From Lunularia cruciata (lineage: Eukaryota; Streptophyta; Marchantiopsida; Lunulariales; Lunulariaceae), in NCBI GenBank assembly GCA_948567375.1, contig OX419759.1:23227493-23291492 (forward strand): a stretch of 64,000 nt of DNA. The letters run 5' to 3'. Positions 47,820 to 57,233 of the stretch are shown piece after piece (within the stretch, counting starts at the first letter, position 1; every line of letters begins with the position of its first letter). Both the position numbers and the translations under genes were made by a program. The notes beneath the pieces were generated by a model. The model was not told the origin of the DNA and did no database searches. It was given only the letters and a program-made list of their open reading frames with translations.

Positions 47820-49427
47820 GATTTAGAGTACGAGTGGGATTGTTCTATCCACCTTGGATGTTCTATTGTGGAGTTTAGAGGAGGCATTGCAGCAACATGT
47901 AGATTGGTTGATGTAGTAGGCTTGGAGTGGAGCCTTTGTACCATCAGGAAATGAGTGTGAGGGTGAGCCTCCAGAGTCAATTTCTTTGACACCTCTGGAT
48001 ACCACACTCATTGCTTGGCAGTATCCAATAGATGAGATATGTCTATTGGAGTTGTTTGGTGGGATTACCACCGGACTAGATGCGGTGTTACAGGCAGGTA
48101 TACGAGTATAGAGGTACTTTTATGTAGGGAGAGATGAGATTGCTAGGCGAGTCTCTCTACATCATGTGGCACACTTGGCTTATCGGTATTTGGAGTTATT
48201 ACCAATGTCAACAGTCAAAGGTTACCAGAAGGCCCTACCAGCAGACATTTCCTTACTATGGATGCATGATCTAGAGAGACATGGGCCTATTCACTTATTG
48301 ATTTCTAGATGGCCATGTGAGGGACATACACGTGCGGGCCACAGTTTGGGTCTCCAGGATCCTTGTTCTAGTGTGTTTTGGGAGATGTTACGGATACTAC
48401 ATCATCTCCAAGTTCATCAGTTTGTTCTTCTTGCTTACCTTTTGGAGAACGTTCCTTTGATGGGTGATTCTTGCACTAGAGTGGTGGCGAGTACACATCA
48501 GGTCCATTCTTAGATGGGACCTACTATATTGTTAGATGCAGCCAGAGTGGGATCACGGACTCATCATCTTTGTCTGTGGTGGAGGAACTTCTTACCCAAA
48601 GAGGTTCTATAGCGTGCTTATGATGGGATTCAGTGACTTGATCACATCCTTGTTGATGATATCTTGGATATTGGGCATCAGTCTCAAACAATGGTATTGG
48701 CTGATAGGTCACCTATGGTAGTGGTGAACCTAGTTGGATAGTCTAGAGCCGCATTTCCCACACTCATGAGTTTCCCAAGCTCTCATGCATTTTGAGAAGG
48801 AGGGCCTGGACTTGTTTGGGACTCACAATTACAACAGTTGGTGGAGCCCAATGCTGATGAGAGAGAGCAAGCAATGGGTTTTTGCACCGGTATTACCGTC
48901 ATTCCAATAGTGTCAGAGGCATCTAGGCGTCAAGAATTAGGTCATGCTATGGACCTAAACTATTTGACTTGGATTGTGAGCCTTGGCTTGGCAGAGCAGG
49001 GTAGGATGCGCTTGATAGGCATCACTACTCTAACACTTGTGAGCCTTGTGCCTATCGAGACGATTCAGGCACATGCTGGGGGCGATGGACCGAGTGGACA
49101 TGGTATTCTTGGGACACATCCAATAGCTACTAGGGAGAGTGGTCTACTTGGAGTCCATCCAGGTGAGCACGGGCTACTTGGATTACATCCTTGGTCCACA
49201 TGGGATGCAGCTAGAGGACGTGTGGAGCTTGTAGCCAGAGTGGAGGGAGTTTTTCACACAGAGGTTGGGATCTCTAGTGGTCGGGAGCATGATACTATTG
49301 CTCCCAAGGCCCAATGTAGCAGCCAGTCAATACGTCTTACACTCCTACTACAATTACAGAGGATACTTGGGAACTAGATCTTGGACCTAAGCTTACTAGA
49401 GAGGAAAGACGGAGGGTTTGGAGGTTC
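47820..49427 (+). pseudogene. Element B central region of unknown function
   Basis: About 1.6 kb between protease and RT, much longer than the usual linker. Readable parts are 48166-48513 (HLAYRYLELLPMSTVKGYQK ... ISRWPCEGHTRAG) and 48838-49377 (EPNADEREQAMGFCTGITVI, EASRRQELGHAMDLNYLTWI, then a His/Gly-rich repeat with HGILGTHP, SGLLGVHP, HGLLGLHP). I cannot name a domain with confidence. The three LGxHP repeats are seen directly. Confidence 0.55.
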
Positions 49428-50840
49428 TTGAGGAGTCACACGAGTTGTTTTGCCTTCAGTATGAAGGATTTAGGTGCTCTAAAGGGACCTAGTATACGGA
49501 TTGAGCTTACTAGCAATTCACCAGTTTTCCGATGTCCTTATCAATATAGTGAGATTGAGAGGACATTGATTCAAAGCCGGAGTAGTGACCTTTTTGAGGC
49601 TATTTTAGTGGAGATTTCACATGGAGAGTATGCATCAATGACAGTGATGCCAGCCAAGAAGGATATGCATGACAACTACATAGATAGGCATATGTGTGGA
49701 AATTACCGTCCTATCAACCGACAGACCAAAGCTGATTGGTATGTCATGCCTACACCGAATGAGATTTTTGATGCAATTGGGCATGCAAAGGTCTTTAGTA
49801 CTTTGGATCTTTGAGCGGGATATCATCAGTTGCCAATCAGAGAGGAGGATAAGTCCAAGATAGCATTTTGGGCTATTGATCCTCAAGGTAAGGATGTGTT
49901 ATATCAGTGGAGGTTCTTACCGTTTGGGTTAAAGAATGCTCATGCTGAGTTCTAGAGGGTCATGGATAGGATCCTAGCTGGATTGGATTTTGCTCGGTGC
50001 TAAATTGATGAAATTTTGGTCTATAGCACTATTGTGGAGGAGCATGAGAGACAATTGTTGGAGGTGTTTGAGAGGTTGAGATCTCATGGACTCAAATTAC
50101 ATCCTGGGAAGTGTAGGTTCTTCCATGAGCAGGTTGAGTATTTGGGTCACATTATCTACCCCGGAGGACTTGGTGTTCAGCAGACCAAGGTGGAGGCTAT
50201 TCCATGTATTCCTCGGCCTGCAGATGTGAGCAGAGTGCGAGCATTCCTTGGGTTGGTGAACTTCTATTGCCGCTATGTTAAAGGATTTAGTGCTATTGCC
50301 AAGGCCTTGACGAAGCTGACCAAGCTTACACAAGAGTGGTGATGGGGAGATGAGCAGGAGAGAGCTTTTGTAGAGCTCAAGGAGAGGTTGATATTTGCTC
50401 CTATTTTGAGGAGACCGATCAGAGGACGACCATTTCAGGTTCATACTGATTGGAGTATGTTGGGGCTTAGAGCGGTGCTCACCCAGCATGATGATGAGGG
50501 GAAGGAGTTTGTGGTGGCCTATGCTAGTTGCTCCAACAATTCAGTGGAGGCAAAGTATAGTTCATATGAGGGAGAGTGCTTGGTAGTAGTTTGGGCAGTA
50601 ACATTTTTTATGTTACCTATTTGAAAACCCCTTCACTCTCAACACTGATCATCAGCCACTAAAGTGGTTGATGGAGTCCGACAAGCTTTCAAGGAAGCTT
50701 GCACAATGGGCTCTGAATTTATAGGAGTATGATTTCATATTTGTTCACAAACTTAGAGTGGTGAACCATGATGCAAATGGGTTGAGTAGAAACCCATGTC
50801 CCAGCCAACAGGATCAGACCGGAGCACGTTGACATGGTGA
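49428..50840 (+). pseudogene. Element B reverse transcriptase and RNase H
   Basis: RT: VMPAKKDMHDN, CGNYRPINRQTKADWYVMPT, FSTLDL then a stop, AGYHQLPIREED, RFLPFGLKNAHAEF, and the catalytic box read as C-stop-IDEI instead of the expected Y/F-x-D-D (about 49995-50015). So the polymerase site is lost. Then LKLHPGKCRFFHEQVEYLGH and FLGLVNFYCRYVKGFS. RNase H: FQVHTDWSMLGLRAVLTQHD (50428 on) and YEGECLVVVWAV, then frame changes to about 50800 (DHQPLKWLM-like). Many stops. Confidence 0.85.
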
Positions 50841-51009
50841 GACAGATGAGGAGATGGTGCCATGTTGGCATGCATCCGCCTTTCTATGTATATTTTCTGA
50901 AGCTTTGGTGGTATCTCTCTCAGCGCATACAAGAGGAGTTATTGAGGTCACAGATCCAGAGAGTGAAGATATTGGTACAGTTCAGTAAGACATTCATGAT
51001 GATGTCTTA

Positions 51010-52112
51010 GTGATGGAATATCTTTGCACTGGTGTTGTGGGTGGCATAGTTGGGGCCAAGGAAAGAGACCGTGTTCTTCAGCAAGCCAAATGGTTCAGGT
51101 TGGAGGGTAGACACCTTTTATGTGTACGGGAGGATGGTAGAGTGCGAGGAGTACCACTTCCATCTCAAAGACCACATTTGGTCCGTCATGCTCATGAGGA
51201 GCTAGGACATTTTGGAGCCAAGTGTACATATAGCTTACTCCAGAGTCACTATTGGTGGCACAGTAAGCAAACCGAGGTATAGCAATTTGTTGCCAGATGT
51301 GTGGTTTGTGAGCGAGTTAGAGCATCATTCAATGCTCTTATGCCACAATTACACCCATTACCTATCATGGGATTGGGTTACCGTTGGAGTTTGGACTTCG
51401 CTGAACCTTTGCCGCTGACTGTGAGACATCATTGGTATGTTTTGGTGATGGTGGAAAACTTCTCCAAGTGGATTGAGTTGGTGGCACTTCCTGACAAGTC
51501 TAGTGAAGGGACAGCTTACTTGTTCTTGGATCGAGTTCTTAATCATTTTGGTGCACCAGATGAGGTTTTGACTAATCAAGGTACATAGTTCTTGGGGGAG
51601 TTTCAAGTTTTGTGTGACAAGGCTTTGATTGATCACCATACTACCTCCCAAGATCACCCTGAGGCAAATGGCTTAACAAAGAGAGTGGTTCAAATGGTGA
51701 AGAGAGGTTTGCAAAAGTATGGTTTGCAGAGAGGCCACTTGGGAGATTGGGATCTCCAATTACCTTGGTTAGCCATGGGCTATTGGTTCAGCCGGCAAGC
51801 CTCCTTAGCATCCTTCTCTCCATACTTTCTACTCTATGGACAAGATCTAGATTTACCTACAGCCATTTTTCAAGATGCTACTGTAGTTTTGGACTTGGAT
51901 GACCCAAATGTATGGATGAGCGTATGTTCTCAGCGGGTAGAGATCTCTCAGAGAGTGATGCCAATGGCCTTTAAGAACTTGGCAATTGCTCAGCATAGAG
52001 ATACTTTACACTATGCTACCATTCAAGGAGGAGACTATAGACCCTTGATTCGTCAATTTCATCCAAGAAACTATGTATATCTACAGCAGACAACCCGACG
52101 ACACTTGATGTT
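51010..52112 (+). pseudogene. Element B integrase
   Basis: Zinc domain: HAHEELGHFGAKCTYSLLQS then CVVCERVRA, the HHCC arrangement (51190-51320). Core: GYRWSLDFAEPLPLTVRHHW (first D), FGAPDEVLTNQGT (second D replaced by N) and ANGLTKRVVQMVKRG (E replaced by K), so the catalytic triad is destroyed. C-terminal part SFSPYFLLYGQDLDLPTAI and RQFHPRNYVYLQQ. A frame change near 52090 leads into the C-terminal SH3-like text that continues in the PHD-bearing frame. Integrase joins cDNA ends to the host chromosome. Confidence 0.85.
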
Positions 52113-52430
52113 TTGACAGGCCGCACTATCTTGAGAGTGCGTGAGGTTTTTCCATCTGAAGTCCTTGTGTTAGAAGGACGTGATGGTGTTGTTTGGAAGG
52201 ATCATGTGCGCAATTGTGCCCCATGCCACCTCCCAAAAATTGATGGTATTATGGACCCAAGCTTGGCACTTGTACATGTAGGCTTGAGGTGTATGTTATG
52301 TGGCTCTTCTGGTGGAGCTGCTACTATGTTAGTGTGTGATAGTTGTTCGAGAGGATTGCATATGGCATGTATGACTCCTCCCCTCACAGTGGTTCCTCAA
52401 GGACAGTGGTTATGTCCTAGATGTACTTGA
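52095..52430 (+). CDS. C-terminal integrase tail with PHD finger
   Basis: An open frame beginning with integrase tail text (TGRTILRVREVFPSEVLVLE, CAPCHLPKIDG). It ends with a complete PHD finger at 52290-52424: C-x2-C-x11-C-x2-C-x4-H-x2-C-x14-C-x2-C, with CDSCSRGLHMAC, MTPPL and a tryptophan two residues before the seventh ligand (GQWLCPRC). The stop follows one residue later. PHD fingers read histone H3 tails. The look, with CD-C-RG-HM-C and P-G-W-CP-C, is closest to plant ATXR5/6-type or KDM5-type fingers that bind unmodified H3K4 (from memory, not searched). By analogy with chromodomains of family A, it may guide integration. All eight zinc ligands are intact although the rest of pol is dead. 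Confidence 0.85.
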   Translation, partial: PTTLDVLTGRTILRVREVFPSEVLVLEGRDGVVWKDHVRNCAPCHLPKIDGIMDPSLALVHVGLRCMLCGSSGGAATMLVCDSCSRGLHMACMTPPLTVVPQGQWLCPRCT

Positions 52431-52599
52431 CCTATAGCTAGTTCATTCTTTATATGGTATAGATTGTAGACAGACGACTAACAATGGGGCTCCATAGCAC
52501 CCGGCCTCCTGATCTTTGCCTATTATAGGGTATACCATATACTTAGAGTAGATGGCTATTTGGAGTTAGAGGGACCTAACCGCCAACTAGGGCGGCAAT

Positions 52600-52706
52600 T
52601 GTGGCACTTTAGAGTCTATGTATGACTTATGTGTGAGTTGTGATTCTATAGTGTATGATGTTGACAACGATGTATGTTGTGTAACGATATATATACGCAC
52701 GACAAC
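52600..52706 (+). repeat. Block X, first copy, left of the 3' LTR of B
   Basis: TGTGGCACTTTAGAGTCTATGTATGACT ... GATGTATGTTGTGTAACGATATATATACGCACGACAAC. The near-identical block at 53586-53690 stands on the other side of the LTR. It lies directly against the TGTCACG start of the LTR. Confidence 0.8.
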
Positions 52707-53582
52707 TGTCACGCCATTTGTAGTGTCACGTCTAGATTGCTCAAACATTGGAGTTGCAGTGATAGTAGTTAGAGTTATTTCAGTAGTTTCTCAGAGACTA
52801 CTTTCCGACGGTCAGATTTTGTGTTTGGGGTACTAACTTCACGGTGGGACCCACCATCACTTTGCACTGTTTGCACCGTTGAATGTGCTATTAGTGGGAC
52901 CGTTAGGGTTCAGACCTAGCTTGAGTCCAAGGGGTATACTTTTGAAGTGAAGCTCTAGAGAGCTCACTTGTAAAAGACCAAATCCGAGGAGAGAAATAGT
53001 AGAATGGAAACTCACATTGGGACACTTGAATGAGGGAAAACTCCGAATGCCTAGCATGAGCTTTGGCTTTGGTATTTATAGGTAGCATACAAGGCCCTTG
53101 AGAAGCTTTTCAAGAAGCTTCCTCAAGTCACTTTCTTAGAGTGCAAGCCAAGTTAATGGGGAAGCTTCTCAAGAAGCTTCCTCCTAGAAGCCACCTACTT
53201 GGCGTGCAAGCTAAGCTAGTTGGAAGCTTCTAGAAGCTTCCTTCTAGAAGCTACTTACTTGAGGTGCAAGCTAAACTAGTCGGGAAGCTTCCCCAGAAGC
53301 TTCCTAGATACTTCCGGAATATTCTAGGCTACTTTGTCTTATGTGCTACTTTGTAAGCTTGACTAACTTTGTTGCTAAACTCCATATTGTTATATCACTT
53401 CTCTGATGTTGAGCGCTCGAGTTCCTGGCTATGGTGGACAGAGGTCAACAAGCGTCACCTGGATTCTCTATGTTGGAGTGGGTGTGGCTTAACTTTAATC
53501 AATGCCCAGTTGTTGGTAGTTTATAGAGTGACAGATCAAGTACTAATCCAAGTTGAGTTGATTTGAGAGTGGTAAACAATCT
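52707..53582 (+). repeat. 3' LTR of element B, interrupted
   Basis: TGTCACGCCATTTGTAGTG... matches 43355-43806. A family A solo LTR sits inside at 52969-53394. After removing it, the two B LTRs run in parallel to GGTAAACAATCT. Confidence 0.8.
52969..53394 (-). repeat. Solo LTR of family A
   Basis: 426 bp, TGTAAAAGACC ... ATATTGTTATA, with the 5-bp duplication TCACT at 52964-52968 and 53395-53399. The empty site is seen in the other B LTR at about 43603-43615. It holds the best heat-shock element of the window: GAAGCTTCTAGAAGCTTC at 53223-53240, four perfect alternating units, with two more at 53242-53249. Confidence 0.95.
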
Positions 53583-53585
53583 AAA

Positions 53586-53690
53586 TGTGGCACTTTAGAG
53601 TCTATGTATGACTTTATGTGTGAGTTGTGCTTCTATAGTATATGATTTTGATAGCGATGTATGTTGTGTAGTGAAGTTTATATGCACAAA
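53586..53690 (+). repeat. Block X, second copy, at the right end of B
   Basis: TGTGGCACTTTAGAGTCTATGTATGACT ... GTTGTGTAGTGAAGTTTATATGCACAAA, ending at the AAAAT duplication. It is either the true LTR end, lost from the 5' LTR, or a duplication. Confidence 0.8.
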
Positions 53691-54188
53691 AAAATTCTCC
53701 AGTGCACCCAGAAGATTCTTACCTTCAAATACCTTGGGTTTAGGGAATCTAATCCAATCTTCTCCTTCTCAAATTGGTACATTTAGCTGCTAACATTTAG
53801 CTTATGATCTAATAAATCTACTTACTCTTATTGTCAAAGATCCCGTTCATCCAACAATCAAGTGAGGTGCTCAATTTGTTGCTGCATAGTAAAGATAACA
53901 TCGAGTATTGCTGCCATGGTTGCTACTCTATCACACAACTCCCAATCTATCTAATTTAGTAACACATAAAAAAAGCATGTCCACCGTTCTCCATAAGTTA
54001 CAACTGGAAGCACCAAGGGTTCCTCAGATATGGTGATCATATGTAGAAAATCTTGTCCAAAGTGCGAGGTAATGAATTGTGTAAAACAATGCTTGGGTAG
54101 TTCTTGGACATGAAAATCCCAATGGTTTGGTGGAAGTGGATTTGATGGTCCATAAATTCCATCCATCCCATTCCTGCTCTGATACCAG
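53691..54188 (-). pseudogene. Outer family A leader and start of gag
   Basis: From 54188 leftwards: primer site, leader frame (the stretch SHFGQDFLHMITISEEPLVL then PVVTYGERW, stop at 53951-53953), then gag start text (CCATGGCAGCAATACTCGAT region) to PKVFEGKNLLGALENF at about 53745-53697. It breaks at the B insertion and resumes at 43354. Confidence 0.75.
54176..54187 (-). promoter_or_regulatory. Primer binding site of outer element A
   Basis: TGGTATCAGAGC on the minus strand, one base inside the 5' LTR. It is a perfect initiator Met tRNA site. Confidence 0.9.
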
Positions 54189-54598
54189 TGTAAAAGACCA
54201 AATTCAAGGAGAGGAATAGGAGAATGGAAACTCACATTGGGACACTTGAATGAATGAAAACTCCAAATGCCTAGCATGAGCTTTGGCTTTGGTATTTATA
54301 GGTAGCATACAAGGCCCTTGAGAAGCTTCTCAAGAAGCTTCCTTGAGCCGCTTTCTTAGAGTGCAAGCCTAGTTAACTAGGAAGCTTCTCAAGAAGCTTC
54401 TTTCTAGAAGTCGTCTTCTTGGCGTGCAACTAAGCTAGTTAGAAGTTTCTAGAAGCTACCTGCTTGGGGTGCAAGTTAACTAGTCGTGAAGCTTCCCAAG
54501 AAGCTTCCTAGATGCTTTTGGAATATTCTAGGCTAATTTGGCTTATTCCCTACTTCATTAGCTTTACTAGCTATGTCATTAAACTCCATACTATTACA
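54189..54598 (-). repeat. Family A LTR (5' LTR of the outer element)
   Basis: 410 bp, TGTAAAAGACC ... ATACTATTACA on the plus strand, followed by the CTCTA duplication. It contains GAAGTTTCTAGAA (54442-54454), three heat-shock-like units, and the conserved TATA sequence. Confidence 0.93.
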
Positions 54599-54603
54599 CT
54601 CTA

Positions 54604-54766
54604 TTTATTAGAGGAAGGACAAGAGAGAGAGATCAGATTAGGAGTAAATCAAGATCCAAGTCTAGAACTGGAGGTTTCAAAGGCAAATGTTGGATTTGGG
54701 GGGAGGTTGGACATTTCAAGAACGATTGTAACAACAAGAGGCTTGAGTCCAATAAGGATAAATGTG
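54604..54766 (+). pseudogene. Ty1/copia gag zinc-knuckle part
   Basis: In the frame rejoined from 32692, the text is basic (RERDQIRSKSRSKSRTGGFK) followed by a zinc knuckle read as CWIWGEVGHFKNDC. The second cysteine of the CCHC has become tryptophan. NKRLESNKDKC follows, then similarity stops near 54766. The knuckle normally binds the element RNA. Confidence 0.8.
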
Positions 54767-56372
54767 TGGTGCCCACATTTTTATTTTTTTTCAAAATAAA
54801 GAAGAAGAAGTGTATAGAGAAGTTGGATTGCGCCTGTATGGCCAAAGAAGGCGAAGAAAAGAATCTTCGGGATGAAACCCAAAGTAAAGTGACTTTGGGT
54901 CATAAGGCAAAGTACTCGGAAATGCCTTGTCAGCATACAACCCAAAGTAAGGAGTCTTCGTATCGGGGGGGGAGCTCAACCCGAGGCAAAGTCTGTCTAA
55001 TAACCTTTTGTCAGGGCCAGAAATTCAAGAAGGGACCGTTCAAAAACCGGCGGCCCATATGCACAAAGTATGATTGACAGTGACAGGTGCATGCATGAGG
55101 TGTGATTTCTTGGTAGAAACTCAAAGTGAAGAGAGACAAAGAAAGCACAACTCTATAAAAATCAAGCTTGCGATGAAGCAATGTCAAGCAATTTTCCTTT
55201 GCCGTTGAGAAGTTGTCCTACAAGTGATTGTGGGAAGGGAAATAGAGTTGGAGACGTGCTAGTGTATAAGGGAGGAGTTGCAAGAGTGAAACCAAGAGAC
55301 AATGAGAAAGCAGGAGAGATGGGAGGAGGAAAGAAGAACTCTGAATTTGCAATGAGGAATCATGCAATTCAGAGGTTAGATGTAATTGCAAGAATATAAG
55401 TCTTGAGCCGACTTCAGATCATATTCTTGGCATGGAACTGGAATGTTAGTTTTCCAGGTTTCATGACTGAGATCATCAAGAGCAAGTGTCTTGATGGACC
55501 CGAGGAAGAAGAGAAGAGAGGAAATCCGACTTGCTGGATAGAGTTGGATTGGAAATTAGTACTCGGGAAGGAAGCAACCACTAAGCAAGGTGCCACGTTC
55601 TTGGAGAAGGGAGAGATAGCCGAGGAAACCCAAGAAGTGAGGGATGCATTCTCGTCAAAGCGGACAAAGAATGGGTACAAAGTAGAGAGTTTCAAAGATC
55701 CTGTCAAGAGGGGAATTGTGAGTGCTCTGATGGTAATCCTGAAGCCGGAGAGAACAACCTATGTGATGAAACACCAAGCGGGGTTCTTTCACAAATTGTT
55801 TGCATGAGAACCAATTAATTGGGCGAGGTGTTTCCATGGGAGAACGCAACAAATGGTGTGGAATCTATGGGATAAATTGCCTCCACATTACATTGTGCCG
55901 TTTGCAACTCATTTCTACCTTGGGTTGAATTTGCTGAACTCGACGGAGCGCAATAGGATGGTGTTGCACTTCCATCCTGATTTGAGAAGGGAAGTCAACG
56001 TAGAGGAGCAGCAGTACATCCTACAAATCAGAAGAACCGACGAGTACTACAAGAAGACGGGGAAGAATGTGGAGATAGAAGTAAGTACTCCAAAATTGAA
56101 GAAGCAAAGTCGGTAGGGCAAAGCCAAAGACAAGACAAAACCTCAGAAGTCAAGAAGAGGAAACCCCGAGGCAAGGCATGGTGATGATCAAGTCGTAAGA
56201 TGAAGACTCGGAAGGTGAAGCTGAGCGCAAGACCAAACACTCGGAACACAAGGAGGAGCCTAAGCTAACGCTACAGAGTGGAGATACAAGTAGCGACAAC
56301 GATGAAGGAGGAGAAATGACATTGGGGCCAATTGCTGCAAAGGAGGAAGAAGTGCAGGCAGAGACCGAGGTC
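54767..56372 (+). pseudogene. Remnant E: unknown lysine/glutamate-rich protein
   Basis: Three consecutive plus frames, 55181-55399, 55403-55807 and 55853-56116, read as one protein broken by single stops and a short frame change. Noted stretches are WNWNVSFPGFMTEII, VMKHQAGFFHKLFA, then NWARCFH and PFATHFYLGLNLLNSTERNR, ending in a basic tail. The tail continues past 56116 as KR/E-rich text to the family C LTR. I do not recognise a domain; it resembles the style of plant retroelement accessory proteins. 54767-55180 holds A/G-rich repeats (ACCCAAAGTAAAG twice) and a G7 run at 54965, possibly an old polypurine tract. Confidence 0.45.
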
Positions 56373-57062
56373 TGTGAGCCGGCCTGTCTCTCACTCAGGA
56401 TGAACCTCTGATGGCTATTATGGTAGCGCACCATGGACCAAGAAGGCAAGGAATCCCAACTCCATCATACTCCTCCAAGGCTAACACTCCAAGACTCAAG
56501 ACATTGCTCACTAGAGAACTCAATGAGAGAGATAGTTGCAAATGAAAGGATGATGAGTACCTCCTCACCCCTTGTTTATATACTTGTGAAATAGTTACGT
56601 ACCAAAGTTACTAATTACCGTAGTAACTCAAGTTATTAGACTAAAAGTCAAGTAAAGTCAAAAAGTAGAAAGGAATATCCATTCACATGGGCATATTCTC
56701 CTAAGCATGTGGTCTTATCTTGACCCAACCACTAAGTCAAGGATTCCTTCACATGGGCTATCCTTGGACTAAAGAAGAATCCAAAACAAAAATGCTTGCG
56801 GGCCCAAGAGTTCTCAACTCTTTCCTCAAAGCCAAACACCTAGGAATAATACCAAGTCAACACACTAAAATCCAAAATAGTGGTGCTCATCTTTTCTACT
56901 TCCTCTAAAGTAAGGTCCCCTCTATCTTAGCTATGAATAACTTTAGCTAACCATGACTAATATAGAACCATCCTTTATCTCTATATAAATAATATCTCTT
57001 AAGTACTTGTAATACCAAGCTAAATATCACAATACCACACACATGCACAAATGGGTGTTACA
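56373..57062 (-). repeat. 3' LTR of element C
   Basis: 690 bp, TGTGAGCCGGCC ... AATGGGTGTTACA. It differs by only a few changes from the visible 500 bp of the 5' LTR at 63501 onwards. This supports recent insertion compared with the other families. Confidence 0.93.
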
Positions 57063-57075
57063 TTTACCCCCAGAC
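57063..57075 (-). promoter_or_regulatory. Polypurine tract of element C
   Basis: GTCTGGGGGTAAA on the minus strand, immediately before the 3' LTR; the expected plus-strand priming site for reverse transcription. Confidence 0.8.
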
Positions 57076-57233
57076 TAAGTTTTCACTTTGTCCTCAAAGT
57101 GAAGGTCTCTCTACCTTCTATGGTACATCTTCAACTTATCATGGTTAATCCTATCAAAGTGTCTTCCTCCCAACTCCTTGAGATCATAGGTGTAATTGCC
57201 CCACACCTTCTCTACTATGAAAGGTCCAAAGTA

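Larger units (their letters stand above)
43355..53690 (+). mobile_element. Ty3-like element B with C-terminal PHD finger
   Basis: 10.3 kb inserted in gag of element A, with AAAAT on both sides (43350-43354 and 53691-53695). Order on the plus strand: 5' LTR, long leader, gag with two zinc knuckles, protease (DSG), an unusual ~1.6-kb central region, RT, RNase H, integrase, PHD finger, 3' LTR. A family A solo LTR interrupts the 3' LTR. Gene order RT-RH-integrase is Ty3-like. The RT and integrase active sites are mutated and many stops are present, so this copy is dead. No standard primer site was found after the 5' LTR. Confidence 0.85.
32698..54598 (-). mobile_element. Ty3/gypsy chromovirus family A, full length but multiply interrupted
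   Basis: On the minus strand: 5' LTR (54598-54189), primer site, leader and gag start (54188-53691), rest of gag (43354-42617), protease and RT (42612-41533 and 40847-40804), integrase with chromodomain (34208-33123), and 3' LTR (33122-32698). The 5-bp duplication CTCTA flanks the whole. Interruptions are A' (34209-40803), a family C solo LTR (40848-41532) and element B (43355-53690). About 1.4 kb covering the second half of RT, RNase H and the integrase zinc domain is missing at the A' junction. The coding sequence is broken throughout. Confidence 0.85.
31739..54766 (+). mobile_element. Ty1/copia element, split by the nested family A insertion
   Basis: Visible parts are a 5'-truncated LTR (31739-31976), a primer site, gag N-terminal part (32067-32692) and the gag zinc-knuckle part (54604-54766). 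The two gag halves are separated by the 21.9-kb element at 32698-54598, flanked by the duplication CTCTA (32693-32697 and 54599-54603). Removing it rejoins the gag text. No protease, integrase, RT or 3' LTR of this element is in the window; the copy ends near 54766, where unrelated sequence begins. Confidence 0.85.
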
